Made by a program: the position numbers and the translations under genes. Shown in pieces: positions 42,209 through 51,917 of a stretch of DNA of 64,000 bases. The notes beneath the pieces are model-generated. The model searched no databases and had not been told where the DNA came from. It was given only the letters and a program-made list of their open reading frames with translations. Each line of letters opens with the position of its first letter. Position 1 is the first letter of the stretch. The stretch lies in assembly GCA_902492065.1 (NCBI GenBank), contig CABUKE010000001.1, positions 558,001 to 622,000 of the forward strand, written 5' to 3'. This DNA is from an uncultured Eubacteriales bacterium. GTDB taxonomy: Bacteria > Bacillota > Clostridia > UBA1381 > UMGS1253.

Positions 42209-43567
42209 ATGCCAGAGAGAAAGAGAAAAGAGGACATTGCACAGTTTAAAGATAAGATAATAGATTCCTATAAACCGCTGTCTGCGGAGCTGTACGACAA
42301 ATACAACGTACAGCGCGGTCTGCGCCACAAGGACGGTACAGGCGTTATGGCGGGACTGACGGCGATTGGGGATGTAAAAGGATATGTGATTGAGGACGGA
42401 GAACGCGTCCCGCGCGAGGGCAGGCTCCGTTACCGTGGCATAGATGTACGCGAGCTTGTGGAGGGCTGCCAGAAGGAGGGCCGGTTCGGCTTTGAGGAAG
42501 TGGCGTTTTTGCTTTTGGCCGGTTTTCTGCCGACGCGGGCACAGTATGAGGATTTTTGTGAGCTGCTCGGTGAGCACCGCGCATTGCCGGACCACTTTAC
42601 GGAAGATATGATTATGAAAGCGCCGAGCTCCAATATTATGAACAAACTCGCGCGCTGCGTACTGGCGAGCTATTCGTACGACCCGAACCCGGACGATACG
42701 AGCTTTTCCAACATATTGCGGCAGTCCATTGAGCTGATCGCGCGGTTCCCGACGATGGTCGCGTATGGATACCAGGCAAAGGCGCACTACCACGACGGGA
42801 AAAGCCTGTACATCCACCAGCCGCAGCCGTCGCTTTCCACGGCGGAAAACATTTTATATATGACGCGGCCGGACAATCATTTCGACCATATTGAGGCGGA
42901 AATCCTTGACCTTGCATTTATGCTCCATGCCGAGCATGGCGGCGGGAATAATTCTGCATTTGCGACGCGCGTGCTGTCGTCGTCAGGGACAGATACTTAC
43001 TCGGCGATTGCGGCGGCTGTTGGCTCTTTGAAGGGGCCGAAGCACGGCGGCGCCAACGAGAAGGTCATGGGCATGATTGAGGACTTTAAGCAAAATTTGA
43101 CGGACATCAATGACGAACAGCAGATTCGCGACCATATTGTAAAGCTTCTCAAAAAAGAATCGTATGACCGTTCCGGCCTTGTGTATGGCATGGGTCACGC
43201 CATTTATACACTCTCTGACCCGCGGCAGGTGCTTTTGAAGCAGAAAGCGCATGAGCTTGCGGAGGAAAAGGGCATGATGGAGGAATTCATGCTTTATGAT
43301 ATGATTGAGAAAAATACGCCGGAGCTCTTTGCCGAGGTGAAGAAGGACAGCAAGGTGATGTGCGCTAACGTCGATTTGTACTCGGGCTTTGTCTACAAAA
43401 TGCTTGGTCTGCCGCCGGAGCTGTACACGCCTCTGTTTGCCGTGTCGCGTATTGTTGGGTGGTGTGCGCACCGAATCGAGGAAAGTACGACGAACAACAA
43501 GATTATGCGTCCGGCATACAAATCAGTTGTTACGTCCAAACCATACCTGCCGCTTGACCAGCGGTAA
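42209..43567 (+). CDS. citrate/2-methylcitrate synthase, copy 1
   Basis: A 452-residue citrate synthase. The catalytic pattern is LHAEHGGGNNSAFATRV (first His), GSLKGPKHGGAN and GMGHAIYTLSDPRQ (second His), then NVDLYSGFVY (Asp). FRGVD-like RYRGIDVRELV and APSSNIMN are also typical. The N-terminal extension of about 60 residues before GLTAIGDV matches the long clostridial form. It condenses oxaloacetate or a related acceptor with an acyl-CoA; use of propionyl-CoA cannot be excluded. A close paralogue lies at 57044. TatD follows 24 bases later and is probably co-transcribed. RBS AAGGGGGGAG. Confidence 0.93.
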   Translation: MPERKRKEDIAQFKDKIIDSYKPLSAELYDKYNVQRGLRHKDGTGVMAGLTAIGDVKGYVIEDGERVPREGRLRYRGIDVRELVEGCQKEGRFGFEEVAFLLLAGFLPTRAQYEDFCELLGEHRALPDHFTEDMIMKAPSSNIMNKLARCVLASYSYDPNPDDTSFSNILRQSIELIARFPTMVAYGYQAKAHYHDGKSLYIHQPQPSLSTAENILYMTRPDNHFDHIEAEILDLAFMLHAEHGGGNNSAFATRVLSSSGTDTYSAIAAAVGSLKGPKHGGANEKVMGMIEDFKQNLTDINDEQQIRDHIVKLLKKESYDRSGLVYGMGHAIYTLSDPRQVLLKQKAHELAEEKGMMEEFMLYDMIEKNTPELFAEVKKDSKVMCANVDLYSGFVYKMLGLPPELYTPLFAVSRIVGWCAHRIEESTTNNKIMRPAYKSVVTSKPYLPLDQR

Positions 43568-43591
43568 GTTACAGAAAACGGAGAAGATAGC

Positions 43592-44365
43592 ATGTTATTT
43601 GATACACATTGCCATTTGGATGATGAAAAGTTTGACTCTGACCGGGAGGAGCTCATACGCCGGATTCGGGAAGAGGACGGCGTTGACCTTTTGATGTGCG
43701 TGGGTGCCGATATGGAGTCGTCAAAGCGGGCTATTGCTTTGGCGGAGCAGTATGACTTTATCTACGCGGCTGTTGGTGTACACCCGCATGATACGGAAGC
43801 GATGACCGAAGCGGATATCGAAACCCTGCGCACTTGGGCTGAACACGAAAAGGTAAAGGCCATTGGAGAGATTGGGCTGGATTACTACTATGACAATTCT
43901 CCGCGCGATATACAAAAGAAGTGGTTTGCCCGCCAGATGCAGCTCGCCCGCGAGGTTGGCCTGCCAGTGATTATCCACGACCGGGATGCGCACGGCGACT
44001 GCATGGAGATTCTAAAGCGCGAGCGGGTCGATGTGACGGGCGGTGTGTTCCATTGCTTTTCCGGCAGTGTTGAGATGGCGCGGGAGGCGTTAAAGCTCGG
44101 AATGTATGTTTCGTTTGCCGGGCCGGTCACGTTCAAAAATGCAGTAAAAGCAGTGGAGGCCGCGCGTGAAGTGCCGCTTGAGCGGATGTTTGTCGAAACG
44201 GACAGCCCGTACCTGTCGCCCGTACCGCACCGCGGAGAGCGCAACGACCCCGGTAAGGTACGCTTTGTTGCCCAAAAGATTGCTGAAATTAAAGGCTTGG
44301 ACTATACAGAAGTGGCGAAGATAACGCGGCAGAACGCAATTTCATTTTTTCGTCTGCCAGTGTGA
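43592..44365 (+). CDS. tatD: TatD-family metal-dependent deoxyribonuclease
   Basis: A 257-residue TIM-barrel hydrolase. Metal and catalytic motifs are FDTHCHLDDEKF, AVGVHPHD, IGEIGLDYYYD, VIIHDRDAHGD, GVFHCFSGS and FVETDSPYLSP. Members are 3'-5' exonucleases acting in DNA repair. The length is usual. Start ATG 43592 with GGAGAAGA upstream. It ends at a hairpin terminator. Confidence 0.94.
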   Translation: MLFDTHCHLDDEKFDSDREELIRRIREEDGVDLLMCVGADMESSKRAIALAEQYDFIYAAVGVHPHDTEAMTEADIETLRTWAEHEKVKAIGEIGLDYYYDNSPRDIQKKWFARQMQLAREVGLPVIIHDRDAHGDCMEILKRERVDVTGGVFHCFSGSVEMAREALKLGMYVSFAGPVTFKNAVKAVEAAREVPLERMFVETDSPYLSPVPHRGERNDPGKVRFVAQKIAEIKGLDYTEVAKITRQNAISFFRLPV

Positions 44366-44373
44366 AAAGGAGA

Positions 44374-44401
44374 AACAGGTATACACATTTGTATGCCTGT
44401 T
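44374..44401 (+). terminator. intrinsic terminator of tatD
   Basis: ACAGGTATAC/GTATGCCTGT with one G-T pair and a 6-base loop, then a T-run. It starts 9 bases after the stop codon. Confidence 0.85.
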
Positions 44402-44471
44402 TTTTATATGTAAAATATTGTAATGTATGTATTACATTTTGCCCGGGTTATAGAAAAGTTCATAATATAGC

Positions 44472-44500
44472 TTGACATGCGACGCCGCTTTCATTATAAT
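44472..44500 (+). promoter_or_regulatory. consensus sigma-A promoter of the deacetylase gene
   Basis: TTGACA, exactly 17 bases, TATAAT, both hexamers perfect. The leader to ATG 44582 is about 75 bases. Confidence 0.88.
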
Positions 44501-44581
44501 AGTAACGAATAGACAAAAAATTGGCGTTTTGAGGCGTTTTTAGCAATACTGTTACAAATATATATATTAGGAGGGGGCATA

Positions 44582-47500
44582 ATGAAAAGGAGATTTAGGA
44601 AGGGAATAGCTCTGGCGCTGGCGCTTTGTATGGCTATGAGTGTCTTTACCGGAACGGTATTCGCTGTGACGGGAACGGCGGAAAAGCAGGTGACATTCCA
44701 GGAAGGCTTTGACGAGCGCGGAAGTATTTCCAAAACGGGCTTTAACAATATGGCCAATACGCCTGTGAAAGGGAACGCAGAGCATGAGCCGTATTTGTCT
44801 TTCTATAACTGGAAGGCAGCAACTGGTGTGTTCGGCAAAAGTGCGGACGACATTGCGTTGCAGTTTATTTCCCAATGGGAAAACCAGGACTTGTCCATTC
44901 CGGCAAACAACGCGGTAAGTGGGTGGAACTATCCGACAAATCCGTGGACCCAGCATAATATGGGGGTAAAAGAGCTTGCAGAGTCGGATCGGGTACATAT
45001 TTCCTTTGAATATGCGCGCGAGGGCGGTTCTTCTTCTGCTTATATGCAGTTCCGGACGTATACCAATACGGACGGCTCAAAAGTGAAGCAGGATAACAAT
45101 TTCTTTTCTATCAAATCGACAAACTCCACAGGTGAAACGGTAAGTATGTTTGGCGAAACGGTGGAGATGACGTTTGGCGCATGGCATCAGTTTGACTATA
45201 TTATCTATCCGAAGTATAACACCGGAACGGCGGATTCACCGGTATATGCCGTTGCGGCGGACTTGTACTTTGACGGCGAGTGCCTGGCTGAGAAGAAGAT
45301 TATTTATGAAGGGCTGTACCTGACGGGGATTGACGGCGTGCGTGTGACCTATGACCCACGCAAGGTCGGGGGAGTTTATCCGCTTACAAACACGTATATT
45401 GATAACTATTCCCATGAGGTATTTACAGCAGATGATACAGCTCCGGTTATTGCCAAGACAGAGCTGAAGCATACGGATGCAACGCTGGATTCGTACATTG
45501 ATAACGAAAACCGCCGGATTGACTACCATGGGCAGACGGTAGCAGAAGTGCTGGATGGCTTACAGCTTCCGAGCGGTGCAACGGCAAAGGTTGTTGACAA
45601 GTCGGGCAGTGAGCTTGCTGGCACAGAGCCGCTCATGGATTGCTATGTACAGATTACAAAGAGCTATGGAGCCGGATATTATGGCGGTCATGACTATTAT
45701 TCCGTGCGGAATATGAAGCGCCTTTTAACCGGCAGCAGCATGGTTGAGATTGATTTTGATACCAACACGATACCAGACGTTTACCTATACACGATGGTGG
45801 GTGAGCTGCTTGATAGTTTTACGTTAGAGGAAGGAGCGACAGCAAAGGTCGTAAACGCTTCCGGCGGCGACGTGGACCGTAGCGCTGACGTTGCCGCAGG
45901 CATGAAGGTCGTTGTCACAAAGGATACTGAGAGCGAAACGTATACCTTTGGCACCGTACATGGCAAGGCAGTTGATTTTGATTTTGACGGTTGGTCAAAT
46001 AAATATTACTATAACAGCCCGACCAACAATTACAATGGTACGTGGTTCGGCGGCTCTCCCCTCAAGGATGATGCAGGGGTGAAGCCGGAGGACGTGGCTT
46101 ATGTGGAATATGTGGAGGAGCCGGGCCGCGGGACTGTCATGCACGTATACAGCAACTCGGACTATACAAGGGATTATACGCATATGAATATCTTTTGTAA
46201 TGCTCCGACCGCGGCAGAGTTGGGTACAAAATTTGTCATGGAGATGTCGGCCAAGGTCGGGGAGGGCAGCAAAATTGCTTCCCAGGTGAAGTATACGACA
46301 AAAGCAGACCCCAATACGGCAAATTTTCTGAATCCAATCAATTTCACAGAACGGCAGATTACGGTTATGAACACAATCGTGAAAGAGGACTGCGTTCAGG
46401 GAAATTGGTATGATGTAAAAGCATATTGCGATACTGCAACGGGGCGGCTCGTTGTTTTTGTGGACGGCGAAAAGGTCTTTGATGGAACCAACACGGTTGT
46501 AGAAAACTTTAACGCGTTTACGGATACGCGTATTATTCAGCATTATTGTGTGAAGGACAAAATTCAGGAATCATGGGTGGACGACTTCCGGATTTATGGG
46601 GTAGGGGGCCTGACAGACAGCTTCCTGGCTACAATGGACACGAAGCTCACCTCGAATGTATTGACAGTGGAAGGCTCATATATCAACGGATATGCAGGCA
46701 TGAGCGCACAGCAGCTTTTGGACGCGGTTTCTGTTTCGGCAGACGCGTCAAAGACGGTTTACACGGCGGACGGGCAGACGGCTGTAAGCGGAGATACGCC
46801 GGTTGAAAAGGGGATGCTTGTCGCTGTTGTTTCGCCGGATGGCAACGGAAAGAAAAATTATATTTTAGATGTCGCAGACGCAGTAATTGGCGATATCATG
46901 TACAAGTCGAACGGTGTTATGACGAATGGAAAGTTTGCAGAGGGCAGCTTCGAGGCGAGTGTGACAATTAACAACTATTTAACCAGCGGGACGCCGCTTG
47001 CATTGGTCGTTGCTCAATATGAGAATGACGAATTGATTAAGATTGCCGTGGAGGAAGCGACAATTACACAAAAGGGTGAGGCGACGGTAACCGCTTCCAT
47101 GGACGTTGAAAAGAGCGAGGGAACGACGATGTCGCTTATGCTTTTGGACGGACTTGGGGACATTCGCCCATTGAAAAAGGCAGTGAAGCTGACACCGTTC
47201 TCTTCGGACCAAATCGAAACAGTAGCAATGCTGTATCCGGGGTATGTCAGCAAGGCGGTCACGCTCAGCTTTGACGATTTAAACCCCGTACAGGATAAAC
47301 GCTTTATTGAGATTTTGAACAAAAATGGCTTGAAGGCAACATTTAATTTAAAGACAGCGAACTTTATTAATAAACCGGAGTCGGTACAGGAGTCGTATGT
47401 GGAGATGTATCAGGGGCACGAGGTGGCAAACCACACGAGAAACCATTTGCAGCTGCGTGAAACAGACCCTTCAAGCCCGGATTATCTGACCTTGCAGGAA

Positions 47501-48085
47501 TGCAAGGATGAGATTTTAAACGGGCAAAACGATATTGCAGAGCGGTTCGGCGTTGTGCCGGAAGGGCTTGTATGGCCGTTTTCCACGCCGGATGGCAGAA
47601 CGGATTACAATGAGCTTCTTGCCTATATCCATACACTGGGCGTCAAATATATCCGTCCGGTATATACGACGGGCGACTTTAATTTGCCGACAGACTGGTA
47701 CGACTGGCGGCCTACGTGCCACCATGACGGTGCAAACAACTATCTTGATGCTTTCCTTGCGCTTCCGAACGAGGGCGTAGAAAATGTTGAAGATTTGAAG
47801 CTGTTTTATATCTGGGGCCATACGTATGAGTTTGACGAGGATAGGGAACCGGAAAACACAGGTAAGCTGCGCTGGGACGGTGTTGAGGTTCTGTGCCAGA
47901 AGCTCGGTGAGGCGGATATCTGGAGTGCGACGAATTTGGAGATTTACAACTATGTAGAGGCGCTCAAGCTGTTGCAGGTTGATAAGGAGAAAAATCTGGT
48001 AACAAATCCGTCGGACGTTGATTTATACATTCAGATTAATGGGATCAATACTATGGTTCCGGCCCATGGCGTTGCAGGTTTATAA
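44582..48085 (+). CDS. secreted NodB-type polysaccharide deacetylase, multidomain
   Basis: 1167 residues. Signal peptide 1-28 (ends TVFAV). Two LamG-like sandwiches lie at about 33-280 and 460-680, separated by small beta domains (DSYIDNENRRIDYHGQTV type). Residues about 890-1110 are a NodB homology domain: motif 1 TLSFDDLNP, motif 2 VANHTRNHLQL (the metal-binding HxxxH) and motif 3 WPFSTPDGR. The metal ligands Asp-His-His are therefore present. It probably removes acetyl groups from an extracellular polysaccharide. It has GGAGGGGG before the ATG and a perfect promoter, so high constitutive expression is likely. Confidence 0.85.
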   Translation: MKRRFRKGIALALALCMAMSVFTGTVFAVTGTAEKQVTFQEGFDERGSISKTGFNNMANTPVKGNAEHEPYLSFYNWKAATGVFGKSADDIALQFISQWENQDLSIPANNAVSGWNYPTNPWTQHNMGVKELAESDRVHISFEYAREGGSSSAYMQFRTYTNTDGSKVKQDNNFFSIKSTNSTGETVSMFGETVEMTFGAWHQFDYIIYPKYNTGTADSPVYAVAADLYFDGECLAEKKIIYEGLYLTGIDGVRVTYDPRKVGGVYPLTNTYIDNYSHEVFTADDTAPVIAKTELKHTDATLDSYIDNENRRIDYHGQTVAEVLDGLQLPSGATAKVVDKSGSELAGTEPLMDCYVQITKSYGAGYYGGHDYYSVRNMKRLLTGSSMVEIDFDTNTIPDVYLYTMVGELLDSFTLEEGATAKVVNASGGDVDRSADVAAGMKVVVTKDTESETYTFGTVHGKAVDFDFDGWSNKYYYNSPTNNYNGTWFGGSPLKDDAGVKPEDVAYVEYVEEPGRGTVMHVYSNSDYTRDYTHMNIFCNAPTAAELGTKFVMEMSAKVGEGSKIASQVKYTTKADPNTANFLNPINFTERQITVMNTIVKEDCVQGNWYDVKAYCDTATGRLVVFVDGEKVFDGTNTVVENFNAFTDTRIIQHYCVKDKIQESWVDDFRIYGVGGLTDSFLATMDTKLTSNVLTVEGSYINGYAGMSAQQLLDAVSVSADASKTVYTADGQTAVSGDTPVEKGMLVAVVSPDGNGKKNYILDVADAVIGDIMYKSNGVMTNGKFAEGSFEASVTINNYLTSGTPLALVVAQYENDELIKIAVEEATITQKGEATVTASMDVEKSEGTTMSLMLLDGLGDIRPLKKAVKLTPFSSDQIETVAMLYPGYVSKAVTLSFDDLNPVQDKRFIEILNKNGLKATFNLKTANFINKPESVQESYVEMYQGHEVANHTRNHLQLRETDPSSPDYLTLQECKDEILNGQNDIAERFGVVPEGLVWPFSTPDGRTDYNELLAYIHTLGVKYIRPVYTTGDFNLPTDWYDWRPTCHHDGANNYLDAFLALPNEGVENVEDLKLFYIWGHTYEFDEDREPENTGKLRWDGVEVLCQKLGEADIWSATNLEIYNYVEALKLLQVDKEKNLVTNPSDVDLYIQINGINTMVPAHGVAGL

Positions 48086-48102
48086 GAATTGAGAACAAAA
48101 AT

Positions 48103-48125
48103 GCAGGCGGTGAATATCCGCCTGC
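48103..48125. terminator. bidirectional terminator
   Basis: GCAGGCGG/CCGCCTGC stem with a 7-base loop, A-run before and TTTTT after. It lies between the deacetylase gene and the convergent end of the pst-pho operon. Confidence 0.88.
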
Positions 48126-48136
48126 TTTTTGCTTAT

Positions 48137-49807
48137 TTATAGAGGAAATACAATCCGAATCGTCGTACCTTTTCCAAGCTCGCTCTCTATACTAATCGCC
48201 GCGTGGTGCAGCTCTGCAATATGTTTGACAATAGAAAGCCCGAGCCCGGTTCCGCCGGTCTTTTTGGAGTGGCTCTTGTCAACCCGGAAGAACCGTTCAA
48301 ATATTCGTTCGTGGTACTTTTTATCAATCCCAATTCCTGTATCCTTTACCTCCAACACTTTTCCGGCATCATTTTGGTATAAATCAACTTGAACCTGCCC
48401 GCCCTCTGCATTGTACTTTATCGCATTTTCACACAAGTTGTATATCAGCTCGGAAAGCATACTGCTATTGCCCTTTACCTGAATATCGTCCGCGTTTACA
48501 ACTGTCTGGATTTCCTTTTCTGCAATTTGCCGGGAGAGAATATCCAATGTTTCTGTGATGAGCAATTTTAGATTTACTGTTTCAAAGCTTTCTTCGTCGT
48601 GGATATTTTCGTCCAATTTTGAAAGCTTGATAATATCATCAATAAGCGTCAGCAGCCGCAGCGACTCCTTTTGAATCTTCTGTGCAAACATGCCGACGTC
48701 GTCAGCTTTGACCATCCCGCTTGCAATCATTTCTGCGTAACCAGATATCGAGGTAAGCGGTGTTTTCAGCTCATGGGAAACATTTGCGCTAAACTCCCGG
48801 CGGATTTTTTCCGCTGTATATTTGTCGTTGATATCAACCATAAACAGGATAACGCCGTTCATTTCTTCGTTTTCGTAGACCGGATTACAGTAGAGACGGT
48901 ATACGCGCCCGCCAAACTCATGGATGATATTGCGGCTCTCCCCGCTTAGGGCGCCGGATACGCAGTCATTGATTTTCAAATCGCGGGAAACATTGAGAAA
49001 GCTTTTGCCAAGCACGGCAGAAGCCTTTGTTCCAAATATTTTTGCCGCATTTTTGTTCAGCGACAAAATCAGCGCGTTTTTATCAAGGATGATAAGTCCT
49101 TCCTGCATATTCTGCGTAATGACGTTGATGCGGTTTTTCTGCTGTGTAATCTCTGCAACCTGCCGCATAATCTGGGCATTTTGGTCCGCTATATGGGATA
49201 CAAACGGAGTAAGTTCTCCGTATATTACGCTGTTTTCCGGATGGACGAAGTCAATGGCGTTGATGGGGGCAACAATATTCTTTGTCAATTTTGCCGCTGC
49301 AAATAAAGCGACAAGCAGCAACAGAATCAATAGGCGAATCAGCAACGGGATTATGTCGAAAAACATCTGGTAAATGCTTCCTGTTTCGCTGGACAACCGC
49401 AAAATATGCCCGTTGTCCAGCCGCTGTGCGTAGTAAAACTGCTCTGTACCCAGCGTGTTGGACATCCGTATCGCTTCACCGTATCCGCGCTCGCGCGCAA
49501 GCTGAATTTCCGGCCGGGCGGCATGGTTTTCGATGCTGTGGGGCGCAGTGCTGTCATAGAGAACTGTTCCATCTAAGTCAACCAGCGTAAACCGATTTCC
49601 AATTTCAGCGGCGTTAAATGTCCGGATATAAGAGACATCATCCTCTGCATTATTCAGGCACTGTGCAAGTATCTTTGTTTCAGAGCGGAGCTGTTCCTGT
49701 ATTTGTGCGTTAAACTGCTCATAGCACCCCGACAAAACCAATGCAGCTGAGAGAAACAGCACTGCAACAGTTAGAAGGCTCATGCTGAGGTTTATTTTCC
49801 GTTTCAT
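48137..49807 (-). CDS. phoR: phosphate-regulon sensor histidine kinase (PhoR-like)
   Basis: 556 residues from ATG 49807; the open frame continues upstream over phoB. Two membrane helices (about 9-27 and 166-190) flank an extracytoplasmic domain. A PAS domain follows at about 230-320 (GLIILDKNALILSLNKNAAKIFG). HisKA has FSANVSHELKTPLTSISGYAEM with the phosphorylated His near 343. The ATPase domain has ELIYNLCENAIKYN, VKDTGIGI and KTGGTGLGLSIVKHI. It starts one base after the phoB stop and closes the pst-pho operon. Confidence 0.93.
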   Translation of the reverse strand: MKRKINLSMSLLTVAVLFLSAALVLSGCYEQFNAQIQEQLRSETKILAQCLNNAEDDVSYIRTFNAAEIGNRFTLVDLDGTVLYDSTAPHSIENHAARPEIQLARERGYGEAIRMSNTLGTEQFYYAQRLDNGHILRLSSETGSIYQMFFDIIPLLIRLLILLLLVALFAAAKLTKNIVAPINAIDFVHPENSVIYGELTPFVSHIADQNAQIMRQVAEITQQKNRINVITQNMQEGLIILDKNALILSLNKNAAKIFGTKASAVLGKSFLNVSRDLKINDCVSGALSGESRNIIHEFGGRVYRLYCNPVYENEEMNGVILFMVDINDKYTAEKIRREFSANVSHELKTPLTSISGYAEMIASGMVKADDVGMFAQKIQKESLRLLTLIDDIIKLSKLDENIHDEESFETVNLKLLITETLDILSRQIAEKEIQTVVNADDIQVKGNSSMLSELIYNLCENAIKYNAEGGQVQVDLYQNDAGKVLEVKDTGIGIDKKYHERIFERFFRVDKSHSKKTGGTGLGLSIVKHIAELHHAAISIESELGKGTTIRIVFPL

Positions 49808-49808
49808 G

Positions 49809-50489
49809 TCAGCCTCCAATCTTGTAGCCGATGTTGCGGGCTGTTTCGATATAGCGGCCGCATTCTCCCAGCTTGTGGCGCAAGGAGCGGATATGTACGT
49901 CCACTGTGCGGGTTTCTCCTTCAAAATCAAAGCCCCAAACCACATTCATAATTTTATCACGCGACAGGACAATGCCGCAGTTTTTCACCAAATAAGAAAG
50001 CAGCTCAAATTCTTTGTAGGTCAGGTAGATTTTTTCTCCATTTACGGTAACTTCGCGCTTCTTTGTATCAATCGTAATTTCCTTATAAGTGAGAATTGCA
50101 TCCTTTTCTGTATCGTTCTTTTCATAGCGGCGGAGCACCGCTTTGATACGCGAAAGCAGCTCGACCACGGAAAACGGCTTTGTGATATAGTCGTCCGCGC
50201 CGCTGTCAAGCCCCTTTACCTTATCGTACTCGAGGGACTTGGCAGTCAGCATGATGACCGGAATGTCGCTCGTGTCCGAATCCTGCCGAAGCTGCTTCAA
50301 AATCGCATAGCCGTCCTTGCCCGGCAACATAATGTCGAGCAGAATCAGGGAGGGAAGGCTGGTTTTTAGCGCAGAAAACAGCTTGTCAGCGTTTTCAAAC
50401 CCGTGAGCCTCAAACCCGCCCGCATTTAAAGCATATACGGTCAACTCCCGGATGCTTTCGTCGTCTTCTACACAAAAAATCTTTTTCAT
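49809..50489 (-). CDS. phoB: phosphate-regulon response regulator (PhoB/PhoP-like)
   Basis: 226 residues from ATG 50489, preceded by GGAGGGACG. The receiver has FCVEDDESIREL, the phospho-Asp in LILLDIMLPGKDGY, MLTAKS and DDYITKPFSVVELL. The winged helix has NGEKIYLTYKEFELLSYL and TRTVDVHIRSLRHKLG, GYKIG at the end. It sits between phoU and phoR and would control the pst operon through TT(T/A)ACA-type repeats upstream of pstS. Confidence 0.94.
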   Translation of the reverse strand: MKKIFCVEDDESIRELTVYALNAGGFEAHGFENADKLFSALKTSLPSLILLDIMLPGKDGYAILKQLRQDSDTSDIPVIMLTAKSLEYDKVKGLDSGADDYITKPFSVVELLSRIKAVLRRYEKNDTEKDAILTYKEITIDTKKREVTVNGEKIYLTYKEFELLSYLVKNCGIVLSRDKIMNVVWGFDFEGETRTVDVHIRSLRHKLGECGRYIETARNIGYKIGG

Positions 50490-50509
50490 GTCCGTCCCTC
50501 CAATCAAAA

Positions 50510-51157
50510 TCAGTAATTTTTGTGGGTTCCTGTAATGGAAAAGACAACCCATTCGGCAATATTTGTCGCGTGGTCGCCAATACGCTCAAAATACTTCGCA
50601 ATCATGATAAGGTCGATGGCCTGCTCGCCGTCGTTTACGTTGTCCACCAAATGTTTAATCAGGCTGTCTTTCACCATGTCAAACAGATTGTCAACCGTAT
50701 CGTCGCACTTGATGACGCTGTAGGCGAGGTTGAGGTCCTTTTTTACAAAGGCGTCAATGCTGTCATTCACCATTTGAATCGTCGTCTGCGCCATGGCGCG
50801 AATATACTTTGGAATCTTGACCTTTTTGGACTTCGCAAGCTGTATCGTAATTTCCGCAATGTCGGCGGCCTGGTCGCCGATACGCTCCATGTCGGTAATC
50901 ATTTTCAGCGCGGAGGAAATCAGCCGCAAATCCCTTGCGACCGGCTGCTGCTGTAACAAAAGCTTCAGACACAGCGACTCGATTTCCTTTTCCGCCTGGT
51001 CAATTTCCGTATCAAAATCAATTGCTTTATTTGCTGTTTCAATTTCCTGTTCGTTGAGCGCGCTGACGGCATTCGCAATTGCGGATTCAATAAGCGCGCC
51101 CATCTGTATCAATTTATCGTTCAGATCCAGTAACTGTTCGTCAAATTTGTTTCTCAT
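50510..51157 (-). CDS. phoU: phosphate signalling protein PhoU
   Basis: 215 residues, all helical, in two similar halves. Each half has the metal-binding E/D-xxx-D pattern: ITDMERIGDQAADIAE and IAKYFERIGDHATNIAEW. PhoU links Pst transport to PhoR activity. The start at ATG 51157 (MRNKFDEQLLDLN) overlaps nothing and lies 5 bases after the pstB stop; the frame stays open upstream inside pstB. Confidence 0.95.
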   Translation of the reverse strand: MRNKFDEQLLDLNDKLIQMGALIESAIANAVSALNEQEIETANKAIDFDTEIDQAEKEIESLCLKLLLQQQPVARDLRLISSALKMITDMERIGDQAADIAEITIQLAKSKKVKIPKYIRAMAQTTIQMVNDSIDAFVKKDLNLAYSVIKCDDTVDNLFDMVKDSLIKHLVDNVNDGEQAIDLIMIAKYFERIGDHATNIAEWVVFSITGTHKNY

Positions 51158-51161
51158 AATA

Positions 51162-51911
51162 TCATCCAAACCTCCCGGTAATGTAGTCCTCTGTCCGCTT
51201 ATCCTGTGGCAAGGAGAACAGCTTTTCCGTTTCTCCAAACTCCACAACTTCACCGTGCAGGAAAAAGGCGGTTTTATCGGAGATTCTTGTTGCCTGCTGC
51301 ATGTTATGTGTTACGATAACAATAGTATACCTTTTTTTCAGCTCGCTGACAAGGTCTTCTATTTTAGAAGTGGAAATTGGGTCGAGGGCGGAGGTCGGTT
51401 CGTCCATCAAAAGCACCTCCGGCTCAACTGCCAGTGCGCGCGCAATGCAGAGCCGCTGCTGCTGTCCGCCGGAGAGGCCGAGCGCGCTCTTTTTAAGCCT
51501 GTCTTTCGTTTCGTCCCAGATTGCCGCCTGCGTAAGAGAACGCTCCACGATTTCATTGAGCTTGAATTTTGAGTGAATGCCGTGCGTGCGCGGGCCATAG
51601 GCAATGTTGTCGTAAATGCTCATTGGAAAGGGATTCGGCTTTTGAAACACCATGCCGACCTTTTTCCGCAGCAGATTTACGTCCATTCCCTTAAAGATTG
51701 TCTGCCCGTCAAGTGTAATGTCGCCCGTGATTTTACACCCCTCCACGAGGTCGTTCATCCGGTTGATTGACTTTAAAAGCGTAGATTTTCCGCAGCCGGA
51801 CGGCCCGATAAACGCGGTGATTTCGTTTTCTTCTATGTCCATATTAATTTTTTTCAGCGCCTGAAAGCTTCCGTAAAACAAATCCACGTCGCTGATTTTT
51901 ATTTTTACCAT
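51162..51911 (-). CDS. pstB: phosphate ABC transporter ATP-binding protein
   Basis: 249 residues. Walker A GPSGCGKSTLLKSINRMND, the PstB-typical VGMVFQKPNPFPMSIYDN, signature LGLSGGQQQRLCIARAL, Walker B VLLMDEPTSALDP and switch VTHNMQQA. The C-terminal FFLHGEVVEFGETEKLF is diagnostic of PstB. Order pstS-pstC-pstA-pstB-phoU is the standard one. Confidence 0.97.
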   Translation of the reverse strand: MVKIKISDVDLFYGSFQALKKINMDIEENEITAFIGPSGCGKSTLLKSINRMNDLVEGCKITGDITLDGQTIFKGMDVNLLRKKVGMVFQKPNPFPMSIYDNIAYGPRTHGIHSKFKLNEIVERSLTQAAIWDETKDRLKKSALGLSGGQQQRLCIARALAVEPEVLLMDEPTSALDPISTSKIEDLVSELKKRYTIVIVTHNMQQATRISDKTAFFLHGEVVEFGETEKLFSLPQDKRTEDYITGRFG

Positions 51912-51917
51912 CTCAGA

